Origin: Synechococcus sp. NB0720_010
GTDB lineage: Bacteria; Cyanobacteriota; Cyanobacteriia; PCC-6307; Cyanobiaceae
Length of the DNA stretch: 64,000 nucleotides
Direction of reading: 5' to 3'
Assembly (NCBI RefSeq): GCF_023078835.1
Contig: NZ_CP090898.1
Location: 620,001 to 684,000, forward strand
Under the pieces are notes generated by a model, which saw only the letters and a list, made by a program, of their open reading frames with translations, searched no databases and had not been told where the DNA came from. This document shows, piece by piece, positions 18,494 to 27,093 of the stretch; the first letter of the stretch is position 1; every line of letters begins with the position of its first letter. A program made the position numbers and the translations under genes.

Positions 18494-20113
18494 ATGGCTG
18501 CTAGCAACCCTGACGCAATCGTCGTCGGCTCCGGGGCCACCGGCGGGGTGGCAGCCATGGCCCTCGCCCAGGCGGGCCTGCGGGTTCTGGTGCTGGAGGC
18601 TGGCCCGGAGCTCAGCGCCAAGCGGGCCTTTGGCAGCGAACCCCTCAACAGCCTCAAACGCCTGGCCAACATCAGCAGCGGCCGGCAGCGGATCGCCGCG
18701 AATCACCCGGGCTACTGGAAGGCCAACCCGGAGCTGTTCGTCGATGAGCAGCGCAACCCCTACTCCACCCCCGACGATCGCCCCTTCCTCTGGACCCGGG
18801 GGAGACAAGTGGGTGGCAAAAGCCTCACCTGGGGAGGCATCACCCTGCGGCTCTCCGACTACGAGCTCAAGGGGGCCAGCCGGGATGGCCATGGCCAGGA
18901 CTGGCCGATCGCCCATGACGACCTGGCCCCCTGGTACAGCCAGCTCGAGACGCTGCTGGCCGTGAAGGGCCAGCGGGATGGCCTACCGCAGCTGCCCGAT
19001 GGGGAGTTCCAGGAGCCAATGCCCCTGACCCCCGCCGAGGAGCACCTGGGCCGCTCGATTCGCCGGGACCTGGAGCTGCCCTTGATCCACTCCCGTGGCT
19101 TCGAGCTCAGCAAGAGCGCCCAGACCCCCTGGCCCCGTTCCTGCTCCCAGGGCGGAGCCCTGGCCATTGCCCTGGCCAGCGGCCGGGTGGAGCTGCGCAG
19201 CAACAGCGTGGTCAGCCACGTGCTGATCGACCGCGCCAGCGGCCGCGCCGAGGGCGTCGAGGCCATTGATCGCCAGAGCGGCGAGCACTTCTGCGCCAAG
19301 GCCCCCCTGGTGGTGCTCTGCGCCAGCACGATTGAGAGCCTCAGGCTGCTGCTGCACTCCCAGCAGCAGAGCGGCCTGGAGGACGTCAGCGGGAAGCTCG
19401 GGCAGGGGCTGATGGACCACATCTCCCGCAGCTGCTTCTTCTCGATCCCCGATCAACCGGCCGCGGGGAGCAGCGAACTCTCCGGTGCGGGCAGCTGCTT
19501 CATTCCCAACACCCTGGAATCACGGGACTTCAAACGGGGCTATGGCCTCTGGTGCGGCATCCAACGCTTTGATCCGCCCCAACTGCTGCAGCGCGAGCGC
19601 GGCAGCGCCGTGGGCTTCCTGATCGGCCATGGCGAGGTCCTCAGCCAAAGCCACAACCAGGTCAGCCTGCACCCCGAGCGCAGGGATGCCTGGGGGATTC
19701 CCATCGCCCATATCGACTGCCGCTGGGGCGAGAACGAGCAGGCCATGGTCAACCACATGGGCCAGCGGATGAAGGCGGTCGTGCACGCCGCCGGCGGCCA
19801 GATCAAACCGCTCGCCGACCTCTTTGTGATGCCCCTGATCGAGCCGCTTGTTCAAGGCAGCCTGGCCCTCTCGCCTGGGGCTGCCCCACCGGGCTACTAC
19901 ATCCATGAACTCGGGGGAGCGCCCATGGCGGAACGCGAGGAGCTGGGCGTTCTCAACCGCTGGAACCAGCTCTGGCGCACCCCCAACCTGCTGGTGACCG
20001 ACGGCAGCTGCTGGCCCAGCGCCGGCTGGCAGAGCCCCACCCTCACAGAAATGGCCCTCACCTGGAGGGCCTGTGACCACGCTGCGGCCGCGATGAAGCG
20101 CGGGGAACTCTGA
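18494..20113 (+). CDS. GMC-family FAD oxidoreductase
   Basis: ATG 18494 gives about 539 residues starting MAASNPDAIVVGSGATGG; another ATG five codons earlier overlaps the terminator. It has the N-terminal FAD motif GSGATGG, a GMC-like RQVGGKSLTWGG loop near residue 110, and a C-terminal half with VTDGSCWPSAGWQSPTLTEMALTWRACD, the substrate/FAD-closing segment. The family oxidises alcohols or sugars; the electron acceptor is unknown. No signal peptide is seen, so it is likely cytoplasmic. Confidence 0.85.
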   Translation: MAASNPDAIVVGSGATGGVAAMALAQAGLRVLVLEAGPELSAKRAFGSEPLNSLKRLANISSGRQRIAANHPGYWKANPELFVDEQRNPYSTPDDRPFLWTRGRQVGGKSLTWGGITLRLSDYELKGASRDGHGQDWPIAHDDLAPWYSQLETLLAVKGQRDGLPQLPDGEFQEPMPLTPAEEHLGRSIRRDLELPLIHSRGFELSKSAQTPWPRSCSQGGALAIALASGRVELRSNSVVSHVLIDRASGRAEGVEAIDRQSGEHFCAKAPLVVLCASTIESLRLLLHSQQQSGLEDVSGKLGQGLMDHISRSCFFSIPDQPAAGSSELSGAGSCFIPNTLESRDFKRGYGLWCGIQRFDPPQLLQRERGSAVGFLIGHGEVLSQSHNQVSLHPERRDAWGIPIAHIDCRWGENEQAMVNHMGQRMKAVVHAAGGQIKPLADLFVMPLIEPLVQGSLALSPGAAPPGYYIHELGGAPMAEREELGVLNRWNQLWRTPNLLVTDGSCWPSAGWQSPTLTEMALTWRACDHAAAAMKRGEL

Positions 20114-20121
20114 GGCGGGAC

Positions 20122-20550
20122 TCAGGAGTCAGCTGCGCTGACGAACAGACCGTTGAGGTAGTGCTGGGTGACGGACTGATCGCTGCAGCCGTTCTGGAAC
20201 AGGAAACCAGCCAGGGCTGAGGTGATCACCCGGTACTGATCCCAATCAGGTCGATTGCTCAAGAAGGACTTCATCCCATCAAAGAGGGCCTCCGGCACCT
20301 CGGCCTCAAGGCTGATTCGAGGCGCCCCCAGGGGCTGATCGCTCGCCGGCTCCGACTGCTCCAGGCAGCGGTTCAGATGCGCCCGCTCCGGGTCCTCACC
20401 AAACAAGGGGTGATCGGAAACCTCTCGCTCTTGCAGGCCTTCAACACCCTGGTGGTTCAAGCGGCTGGGCTCCAACAATTCACTCCTGCGACGCCAACCA
20501 GCAAGCCACAAAGCGACGGCCGCCGTCAAAGCGTGTTGCATCCACGACAC
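20122..20550 (-). CDS. DUF2811-like protein
   Basis: A 142-residue protein with a short hydrophobic N-terminus (QHALTAAVALWLAGW). Its conserved C-terminal 60 residues include LEAEVPEALFDGMKSFL and DWDQYRVITSALAGFLFQNG, which I associate with the cyanobacterial DUF2811 family. The C-terminal domain is helical and might be a small regulatory fold, but no function is known. It is convergent with the GMC gene. Confidence 0.6.
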   Translation of the reverse strand: MSWMQHALTAAVALWLAGWRRRSELLEPSRLNHQGVEGLQEREVSDHPLFGEDPERAHLNRCLEQSEPASDQPLGAPRISLEAEVPEALFDGMKSFLSNRPDWDQYRVITSALAGFLFQNGCSDQSVTQHYLNGLFVSAADS

Positions 20551-20672
20551 CGTGGGAGAGACAGGCTGAGACAGCAGTCGCTGACTGGGGTCTTGAACTG
20601 ATTCCCAGACCGCTCAGGGCGTCACCTAGCCAGGGTCACCCCCCTGTCAAGCGACCTGCGGACGAAAGCGCG

Positions 20673-20780
20673 CATTCCCCAGGAATGCCCTTACCGCGCG
20701 CAAGCAGGTCGCGCAAGTTGTGGAAAAGATCAATCCCCCCTGGGGAAAAGCTCAGCCCCCTGGGGAAAGCCGGAAAAGAT
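20673..20780. repeat. Cluster of palindromes and phased CCCCCTGGGGAAA repeats
   Basis: The roughly 290-bp gap between the DUF2811-like gene and cbiX contains CCCCCTGGGGAAA twice (20736-20748 and 20756-20768), exactly 20 bp apart. GGAAAAGAT occurs on either side (near 20722 and 20772) and a CATTCC...GGAATG palindrome lies near 20680. CCCCTGGGG is itself a near-palindrome. Two helical turns of spacing would fit a dimeric DNA-binding protein. Its target is unclear because it lies downstream of cbiX and upstream of the DUF2811-like start. Confidence 0.45.
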
Positions 20781-20842
20781 AAGCAGGGCTTATGCGGACC
20801 AGTCTCGTGGGACGCGCCTGGATTCGAGACGGATGAGCGGGG

Positions 20843-21997
20843 TTATTCCGAGGGGTTTTCTTCCGATTTGGGACGCGGTTTGTAAAGGGTCTTCGGACCG
20901 AGGGGGTGCTCGGCGTGGGGATAGGGGGTGTGGGTATGCCCGTGATCGTGGCTGTGGTCATGGCTGTGACCGTGCTCGTGGGAATGGTCGTGGTCGTGAT
21001 GGTGGTGGTGGCCCAGGGGAATCGGGATGCCATCGGGCTGACAGGCACCGGTGCACTCGAGCTCGCAGAGGGTGCAGCCCTCGATCAGGCCCTCGACGTG
21101 GTGGTGGTGGCTCTGCTGGGGAGCCCCGACCTCGGTCTCAAAGCCCAGGACCTGAGCCCGGTACTTGCAGAGCGAGCAGTTCATCTGGGTCTCGCCGCGC
21201 ACGACCTCCTCAACCCGCTCCTTAAAGGTGTCGATCACCAGGGGGTGATCCCCTAAGTAGGAGGCTTCGACAAACTCCACCTCGGGATGGTCGGCGGCCA
21301 CCAGCTGGGTGTGCTGGCGGATGCGACTGACCAGAACCCCAGAGAAGAGGAAATAGGGGAAGACGATCATCCGCTTGAAACCCAGGCGCACCACATGGCG
21401 CAGGCCGGGCTCCACCAGGGGGAAGGTCACACCGGAATAGACGGTCTCGCCCCAGCCGAAGCCAAACCCCTCGACGAGCATCCGCGTCACCTTGGAGACG
21501 TTGGAGTTGGCATCGGGGTCGGAGGAGCCCCGGCCCACCACCACCAGCAGGGTCTCGGCCAGGGGCACCTCGGCCTGGGCGTTCGCCCGATCGAGGGCTT
21601 CGCGGATCCGGGCGCCGGCGGCCTGGATCATCTTGAGGTCGACCCCCAGCTCGCGGCCGTAATCAATGCGCAGGCCGGTCTCAGCGGCGTAACTATTGAG
21701 AACCGAGGGGATGTCGTTTTTGGCGTGCCCCGCGGCAAAGAGCATCCCGGGTACCGCTAGAACCCGCTGGACCCCCTGGGAGCGCAGGCTGTCGAGGCCA
21801 TCCCGCAGGATCGGGCGGGCAAATTCCAGATAGCCGTATTCGACCGGTACATCCGGCAGCTGGCGGCGCAGGCCCTGGGCCAACTGGGCGAATTCGGTGA
21901 CGGCCTGTTTGTTGCGACTGCCGTGGCCGCAGATCATGACCCCGATCGGACCGCCGTCGACCGCCTGAAGATCCAGTTGCTGCGAGGGGTCTGTCAT
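20843..21997 (-). CDS. CbiX-type sirohydrochlorin chelatase with His-rich tail
   Basis: The start at 21997 gives 384 residues. Two CbiX/class-II chelatase domains occupy about 15-270, with the metal-binding MICGHGSRNK (H25) in the first and FPYFLFSGVL in the second. An MxCxxC motif (M272-NCSLC) and CTLCELECTGAC follow, which suggest an Fe-S cluster as known for long CbiX proteins. A tail at about residues 330-364 has 18 histidines in 35 residues. It inserts cobalt or iron into sirohydrochlorin; the tail probably stores or hands over metal. Confidence 0.85.
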   Translation of the reverse strand: MTDPSQQLDLQAVDGGPIGVMICGHGSRNKQAVTEFAQLAQGLRRQLPDVPVEYGYLEFARPILRDGLDSLRSQGVQRVLAVPGMLFAAGHAKNDIPSVLNSYAAETGLRIDYGRELGVDLKMIQAAGARIREALDRANAQAEVPLAETLLVVVGRGSSDPDANSNVSKVTRMLVEGFGFGWGETVYSGVTFPLVEPGLRHVVRLGFKRMIVFPYFLFSGVLVSRIRQHTQLVAADHPEVEFVEASYLGDHPLVIDTFKERVEEVVRGETQMNCSLCKYRAQVLGFETEVGAPQQSHHHHVEGLIEGCTLCELECTGACQPDGIPIPLGHHHHHDHDHSHEHGHSHDHSHDHGHTHTPYPHAEHPLGPKTLYKPRPKSEENPSE

Positions 21998-22058
21998 GGG
22001 AAGGCCTGCCTGCCTTGACCCTATCGGCCTAGGGTGACCCAAAGCCAAGCGTCAAAGC

Positions 22059-22733
22059 GTGCAGACGAGCGAGAACCACCGGTCCGGCGAGCTGAAGGAA
22101 CTGGGCTGGAGCCCCGAAGACTGCCGTAAATACGAAGAGCTCTGGGAATACCGCCACCGCTGGGGCGCGATCAACCTGGAGCGCGAGGACCGGATCTTCC
22201 TGCGCAAGGCTGAGGCCGCCCTGCCCAAGATCGTCACCGGCAAGGCCGAGAAGAAAAAGCTCCAGGACAAGTCCTATTACCGCTGGCTCGCCTTCTACCG
22301 CGATGCCATGGCCAGCAGCGACAGCGCCGCTGGCCTGGGTGAGAGCGAAGTGGCCGCCTGGCCGATCCTGCTGCAGGAGGAACTGCGGGCGATCGACTAC
22401 TACCAGCCCGTGCTGGGTCTGCCCGACACCCTCAAGGCCAAGGGACTAATCGCCGTGCGCGAGCAGCTCGCCAGCAAGGCGGCCGCCGCCGGCCGAGTCG
22501 CCCAGTTCGGTTTCGTCGATGTGCTCGAGGAACTCAAGCGCAACGAGAAGACCAGCTGGAAACCCCTACGCGGGGATGGCAACAGCGAGACCAGCTATCC
22601 GGTCCTGCCGGCCGATGCCGCTGAGGCCTTCCGCCAGGAAGCCCGCACCACCTTGACCGCAGCGATCCGCGAGCTCTTCCCTTCCCTGAAGGACAGCGAC
22701 AAGGAACCCCCGGCTGCCGACTGGCAGCCCTGA
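22059..22733 (+). CDS. Conserved hypothetical protein
   Basis: A 224-residue soluble, charged, mainly helical protein with a GTG start. Segments such as GWSPEDCRKYEELWEYRHRW and LGLPDTLKAKGLIAVREQL look conserved, but I recognise no family. There are no membrane segments or catalytic motifs. It is divergent from cbiX across about 60 bp and is followed by a strong bidirectional terminator. Confidence 0.7.
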   Translation: MQTSENHRSGELKELGWSPEDCRKYEELWEYRHRWGAINLEREDRIFLRKAEAALPKIVTGKAEKKKLQDKSYYRWLAFYRDAMASSDSAAGLGESEVAAWPILLQEELRAIDYYQPVLGLPDTLKAKGLIAVREQLASKAAAAGRVAQFGFVDVLEELKRNEKTSWKPLRGDGNSETSYPVLPADAAEAFRQEARTTLTAAIRELFPSLKDSDKEPPAADWQP

Positions 22734-22758
22734 GCGGGCGCCCCACGCTCCAGACAGC

Positions 22759-22794
22759 AAAAAGCCCCCGGTGCAGTGCACCGGGGGCTTTCGT
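22759..22794. terminator. Bidirectional Rho-independent terminator
   Basis: A perfect 14-bp stem, AAAGCCCCCGGTGC with its complement, closes on a three-base loop AGT, with A-rich and T-rich ends on both strands. It lies between the stops of the convergent hypothetical gene and hli gene and serves both. Confidence 0.92.
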
Positions 22795-22813
22795 TTGCCG
22801 ATGTCTTCGGCGA

Positions 22814-22957
22814 TCAGCCGAGGCCGATCTGGGTCAGGATGCCCTGGCCGGTCAGCAGTTCGGTGCCCAGGCCGATCACGAAGCCCATCATGGCCAGGCG
22901 GCCATTCCAGGTCTCAGCGAAAGCGACGAAGCCGAAACGGGTGTTGGAGTCAGCCAT
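22814..22957 (-). CDS. hli: High-light-inducible protein (Hli/Scp)
   Basis: This 47-residue single-helix chlorophyll-binding protein starts MADSNTRFGFVAFAETWNGR and continues LAMMGFVIGLGTELLTG. The motif ExxNGRxAMxGF is the Hli/LHC chlorophyll-binding signature. It is a thylakoid protein that protects pigments under light or nutrient stress. The upstream sequence has TTTACAGTTCCTACA, close to but one base shorter than the HLR1 site bound by RpaB. A related copy lies at 54189-54335. Confidence 0.93.
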   Translation of the reverse strand: MADSNTRFGFVAFAETWNGRLAMMGFVIGLGTELLTGQGILTQIGLG

Positions 22958-23065
22958 TGGAAGGCGTCGTTACGAAACGTGTAGGAACTGTAAAGCCTTG
23001 TGAAGCGACCTGGGGGTATTGGGGGGCGACGGTTTCCCGTGCTTTTCAAGCGGCACTCCCTGGCC

Positions 23066-25330
23066 TCAGGACTTGTCCTTGCGTAGCTCAATGCCCTCGA
23101 CCCAGTGGCGGTAGACCGTCCGGCGGGTGCCATCCATCTCCTGGAAGCGCAGCCAGGCATTCCAGACCCCCGCCAAGGCGGCGCTCTTCCACGGCAACTG
23201 CCGGGCCGCCGGAAGACTTTTCAGCGGCTGGGGCACCAACAAGGTGAGGTTGGGCTGGAGCACGTTCCAGGACGCCCCCTGCTGCGCCGTGACCAAAACC
23301 GCATCCAGCCGGCCCTCCTGCAGCGCCTTCAGCAATGCATCGGTCCCCTGGGAGCTGATGAATTTGGCCTGGGGTAACCAGCCGGCAACGAGGCGCAGCA
23401 GGAACGGGGCTTCAAACCCCAGGCCCACCCGCAGGCCTTGGACCTCCACCAGATCACTCCACTGGCGCTTGCTGCTCAGGGCTGAGCCCTTGATCAGCAG
23501 GGCAACGCCGTAGGTCAGGTGCGCATCGGTGAAGCGAGTGCGGGCCGCCTGCATCGGCGCCATGACGTCACTGGAGAGCTTGAGGTCGCAGTAGCCCCGC
23601 TCCAGGGCCTGCAGCCCATCAGGGCGGGGGTCGTTCTCGTTGCCGATCCGGTCGATCAGGACGTAACTGGCCTTGAGGCCCATCTGCTTGGCAAAGAGCA
23701 TTCCCATCTCCACATCGGCTCCCACCAGCTCGCCATCCGCATTGCGATAGGCCATCGGATAGTCCTGCTCATGGACGCAGTAGCGAATCGCCCGGGCCCG
23801 GCGAATCGCCTGCCAATCCCCCGGCTGATCCACGGGCGACCAGCCCTGCACCACAGGGGCGCGGCCCTTGGCCAGGGCAAAGTCCTGGTGCATCAACTGG
23901 TCGCGGGCGCTGTTGACCGGCTTGGGCAGCAGCTGGAAGCCCACACGGCTCAAGAGAACAAATCCCGGAAAGACCGCCAGGGCGGTCGCCGCTGGCACCA
24001 GGCGCGTGAAGCGCTTGGGGAACCCCTCAAGCGACACCCAGGTGCCGATGATCACCAGGGCGATGACGCTCATGCAGGCCAGCAGGGTGCCCAGACGCGC
24101 CACCGCCAGTTGATCAATGGCGATGTAGAGCTGCACCAGATCGCTCGGCAGGCCCATGCGATCCAGCAGAAAGGTCATCGCCAAAATCCCCTCAAGGAAG
24201 GCACTGGCCAGACCCGTCAGCAGGAAGCCCGGCATCTCCTGCAGGCTGATGGAGTTGCCCGTCAGCCAACCGGCAAAGGGCACAAAGGCGAGGGAGAGCA
24301 GGCGCCCCATGTCCGGAAAGACCAGGGCCAGCGGCGCCAGCACCTCAACGGGGAGGTCCACCTGATCCTTGAGCTCCTGCTCGCTCACCCCTGGAGCCAG
24401 GTGCGCCCCACGGGCCTCGTAGAGGAGCTTTTTGGAGAGCTCCACCAAGATCGGCAGCACCACGAGCATGTTCGCGGTGGCAAAGGCGATGGTCAGTGGC
24501 GTGCGGAAGCTGCGCAGCAACTGGCGCACCGGAATCGGCGTCACCCCGGCAATCACCAGGGGCAAAAACAAGCCGGCCAGCAGCAGCGCGATCCCGCCCT
24601 GCAGCACGACATAGACCGCCAGTCGCGGCAGCTGGGAGCTCTCGATCGAGGCGCTGGCTGTCGCCAGGATCGCGAACACCCCAAGCGGGGTGAAACGGGC
24701 CACAAAAGCGGAGATGCCGAGTAGGGCCTCGGCGATCCGGTCAAAGACGTCGATCAACGGTTGCCGTTTGGGAACGGCGATCAGGGCAATGCCAAGCGCT
24801 AGGGAGAACAGCACCACCGCCGGGATCTGGGTCTCCGCGAAGGCCGCAAAGGGGTTCACCGGAATGAAGAGCTCGGTGAGGTCCAGGGGCTTGGGGGCCT
24901 GCAGCAGGCTCGGCTTGAAGAACGAGGCGTCATGCCAGCTGGGGAAGCCCAAGGGCACCAGCAACACCGCCAGCAGCACCACCAGCCAAAAGCCGATCAG
25001 CACCAGGGCCGAGCGGCCCAGCAAGCGGCTGGCCTGAGCGAACTGCAGGCGCCCCACCCCGGCGATCAAGGACACGCTCAAAAAGGGCAGGACCGGCATC
25101 TGAAAGAGCCGAATGAAGCCATCCCCAAGGCCACTCAACGGCGCCAGGGCCGAGGCGGGCAGCAGCCGGCCCACCAGGATCCCGGCCACCAGGCCCTCCA
25201 GGATCTGAATGGCCAGGTTCTGGCGCAGAAACAGCCGCGCCGGAGCAAGCCAGGTGGCCCCTCGATCGATCCTCACCACACCCAAGTCCTGCCCTGCCTG
25301 CAGGATGCGCAGAGGCCGCGAGATCGCCAA
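23066..25330 (-). CDS. Dicarboxylate/cation symporter fused to a solute-binding domain
   Basis: A 754-residue fusion. Residues about 30-440 are a DAACS-type (glutamate/dicarboxylate:cation) carrier with LLVPLGFPSW, VNPFAAFAETQIPAVV, an ARFTPLGVFAILATA helix and PDMGRLLSLAFVPFAG. After a membrane helix near 445-465, residues about 490-750 resemble a family-3 periplasmic binding domain (IRYCVHEQDYPMAYRNADGE; GADVEMGMLFAKQMGL). The binding domain would sit in the periplasm and feed the carrier. The native start may be later than 25330. Confidence 0.82.
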   Translation of the reverse strand: MAISRPLRILQAGQDLGVVRIDRGATWLAPARLFLRQNLAIQILEGLVAGILVGRLLPASALAPLSGLGDGFIRLFQMPVLPFLSVSLIAGVGRLQFAQASRLLGRSALVLIGFWLVVLLAVLLVPLGFPSWHDASFFKPSLLQAPKPLDLTELFIPVNPFAAFAETQIPAVVLFSLALGIALIAVPKRQPLIDVFDRIAEALLGISAFVARFTPLGVFAILATASASIESSQLPRLAVYVVLQGGIALLLAGLFLPLVIAGVTPIPVRQLLRSFRTPLTIAFATANMLVVLPILVELSKKLLYEARGAHLAPGVSEQELKDQVDLPVEVLAPLALVFPDMGRLLSLAFVPFAGWLTGNSISLQEMPGFLLTGLASAFLEGILAMTFLLDRMGLPSDLVQLYIAIDQLAVARLGTLLACMSVIALVIIGTWVSLEGFPKRFTRLVPAATALAVFPGFVLLSRVGFQLLPKPVNSARDQLMHQDFALAKGRAPVVQGWSPVDQPGDWQAIRRARAIRYCVHEQDYPMAYRNADGELVGADVEMGMLFAKQMGLKASYVLIDRIGNENDPRPDGLQALERGYCDLKLSSDVMAPMQAARTRFTDAHLTYGVALLIKGSALSSKRQWSDLVEVQGLRVGLGFEAPFLLRLVAGWLPQAKFISSQGTDALLKALQEGRLDAVLVTAQQGASWNVLQPNLTLLVPQPLKSLPAARQLPWKSAALAGVWNAWLRFQEMDGTRRTVYRHWVEGIELRKDKS

Positions 25331-25374
25331 CCGCAGCCTCGCAACTGTTTAAAGAGCTGGTCTCTGGCTAGTTG

Positions 25375-26529
25375 GTGGATGTGGAACAGTCACCAACTAG
25401 GGAACGGCGAACGTCCTTCGTCGTGTTGCTGCTCGGTGCGGGCACGCTGATCGGCTTGCACGCCACGAACCTCCTGCCCTGGCTGCTGGAGGGAAGCGTC
25501 CTTCCACTGCTGCTGGGTCTAGCTGGGCTTGGAGGGGTCATCCTGCTGCTCGCCCTGCGGGTGGTCCATTACGCCGATGCCCTGGCGATTCGGCTGGGGG
25601 AACCGTTTGGAACGCTGATCCTGACCGGTTCAGCCGTGGTGGTGGAACTCGCCCTGATTGCCAGCACCATGGGCAGCGGAGAGGCCAACCCAACCCTGGC
25701 CCGCGATTCGATGTTCGCGGTGCTGATGATCGCCCTGACTGGAATCAAGGGCATCAGCGTCTTTGAGGCCGCTCGAGAACAGGAGAAAACGCTGCGGGAG
25801 CCCCTGCAAGACAGTGATCTGGCGGCCATGAACATCGGCGGGAGCATCACCTACGTGAACCTGATTACGACCATCAGTGTTCTGGCGCTCATCGTTCCGA
25901 ACTTCACCACCCAAACCACAGAAGCCAACTTCAACGGCCCCGGAAATGTGGTTCTGATTGGTGCGGCTCTTGGGCTCTTCAGCGTCTTTATCGCCTTTCA
26001 AACCGGTAGCTACCGCGGGCTGTTCACCGAAAGCCGCGAGCAACGCCAATGGCTCGGGGCAGCGGATGGCGGCCATGAGGGCATCCCAGAGGTTGCCCCG
26101 GCGGTGGCTTGGCTCGCTGCTGGGCTGTTGATTCTCGTGATCAACGCGGAGTCCATGGGCGAGCTGATTGAGGCCAGCCTGAATGGACTCGGGTTGCGCA
26201 GCGCCATTGGCGGCACGCTGGTTGGCCTCTTGGTGCTGGCCCCTGAAGCACTCAACGCCCTCAGAGCCGCCTCAAGGGGACAAGTGCAGCGCTCCCTCAA
26301 CACCCTCTATGGCTCGGTGCTCTCCACGCTCTGCCTGACCGTGCCTGCGGTCCTACTGATTGGGGAACTCACCGGAACCAAGGTGATCCTTGGACTTGAT
26401 CCCCTCGAGATGGTCCTGCTGGGACTGACGCTGCTCTTGATCAGGCCAACCCTTGGCAAGTTCACCCAACTGGATGGCCTGATGCTTCTGGTGGTCTTCG
26501 TGTTCTGGATCGCGCTGCAGGTGATCTAA
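25375..26529 (+). CDS. Calcium/proton antiporter, ChaA-like (CaCA superfamily)
   Basis: The start is ambiguous (TTG 25372, GTG 25375 or GTG 25381); GTG 25375 is used, about 384 residues. Two homologous halves each carry an acidic CaCA signature: GEPFGTLILTGSAVVVELALIA near residue 75 and a later LVGLLVLAPEALNALRAA segment. About ten hydrophobic helices are present. It should export Ca2+ or other cations in exchange for protons. It is divergent from the symporter fusion; its stop overlaps the next convergent gene by four bases. Confidence 0.82.
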   Translation: MDVEQSPTRERRTSFVVLLLGAGTLIGLHATNLLPWLLEGSVLPLLLGLAGLGGVILLLALRVVHYADALAIRLGEPFGTLILTGSAVVVELALIASTMGSGEANPTLARDSMFAVLMIALTGIKGISVFEAAREQEKTLREPLQDSDLAAMNIGGSITYVNLITTISVLALIVPNFTTQTTEANFNGPGNVVLIGAALGLFSVFIAFQTGSYRGLFTESREQRQWLGAADGGHEGIPEVAPAVAWLAAGLLILVINAESMGELIEASLNGLGLRSAIGGTLVGLLVLAPEALNALRAASRGQVQRSLNTLYGSVLSTLCLTVPAVLLIGELTGTKVILGLDPLEMVLLGLTLLLIRPTLGKFTQLDGLMLLVVFVFWIALQVI

Positions 26530-26759
26530 GGAGCCGGCTTGGACTGACTGCCCAGGGCTAAACCAGCCAGCACGCTCAGACCATGGTTGACCGCGGCATC
26601 AATCCGGCCATTGGGACGTCTGCAGGGCTCCAGGGGAACCGAGCGATGCAGTTGCACCCAGGTCAGGGCGGTGCAATTGAGCAGATCAAAGGCCAGAGCG
26701 AAGCCCTGGAAGCTCAAGATCCCAGCAGAGATCCAGACGACTAAACGGCGTGAGTCCAT
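26526..26759 (-). CDS. Small membrane protein, unknown function
   Basis: ATG 26759 gives 77 residues with two hydrophobic stretches (about 6-26 and 58-70) around a polar middle containing two cysteines. No family is recognised. It is convergent with the antiporter gene. Confidence 0.5.
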   Translation of the reverse strand: MDSRRLVVWISAGILSFQGFALAFDLLNCTALTWVQLHRSVPLEPCRRPNGRIDAAVNHGLSVLAGLALGSQSKPAP

Positions 26760-26883
26760 CGGTGTTCCGTGACTGAACACCGGAGGGTTCCGGGGCCCTG
26801 CTGATTCAGGTACTTCGGCTCATCGCTCCTGGCCACCGAGTTGAGCCATGACTGTTGTGTGCCTTGGCAAGCACAGGGAGAAC

Positions 26884-26910
26884 AAAGCCGGACTGGTGAC
26901 CGGCTTTTTT
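26884..26910 (+). terminator. Rho-independent terminator without an upstream gene
   Basis: Stem AAAGCCGG/CCGGCTT with an eight-base loop, then six T. The nearest plus-strand gene ends at 26529 and a minus-strand gene lies in between. Confidence 0.75.
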
Positions 26911-27062
26911 CATTGCGCCTCCCCGGAGAGTGGCAGTCAGAGCTCCGCACACAGGCGACTTGCCTCCGGCTGCTCGGGCGGGATAGTTCTGTTGTGTGAG
27001 GAGTGAGGAACTCCAATCCGGAGTCGAAACGAGGACAGACGCCCGGATCGTTCCTGACCCCT

Positions 27063-27088
27063 AGCCCTGCCTTCGGCGGGGCTTTTTT
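27063..27088 (+). terminator. Rho-independent terminator without an upstream gene
   Basis: Stem AGCCCTGCC/GGCGGGGCT around a TTC loop, then six T. It points away from the minus-strand DUF1651 gene, whose stop is at 27094, so it belongs to a plus-strand transcript that contains no visible gene. Confidence 0.75.
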
Positions 27089-27093
27089 CTTGC

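Larger units (their letters stand above)
26760..27093 (+). other. Gene-free stretch with two terminators: candidate small-RNA locus
   Basis: No convincing protein gene is present in these 334 bases. On the plus strand two Rho-independent terminators occur in tandem (26884-26910 and 27063-27088) with no plus-strand gene in front of either. A perfect GGTGTTC/GAACACC hairpin lies at the left end, an ACTCC/GGAGT hairpin lies near 27011, and CTGTTGTGTG occurs in front of both terminators. This layout suggests one or two short non-coding RNAs. Confidence 0.4.

Noticed and set aside
26990-27010. Reverse complement of ACTCCTCACAC, the conserved core of the Yfr1 small RNA.
   Set aside because: On that strand no 3' terminator hairpin with a T run follows at the expected distance, and the known gene neighbours of yfr1 are absent, so a chance match is more likely.
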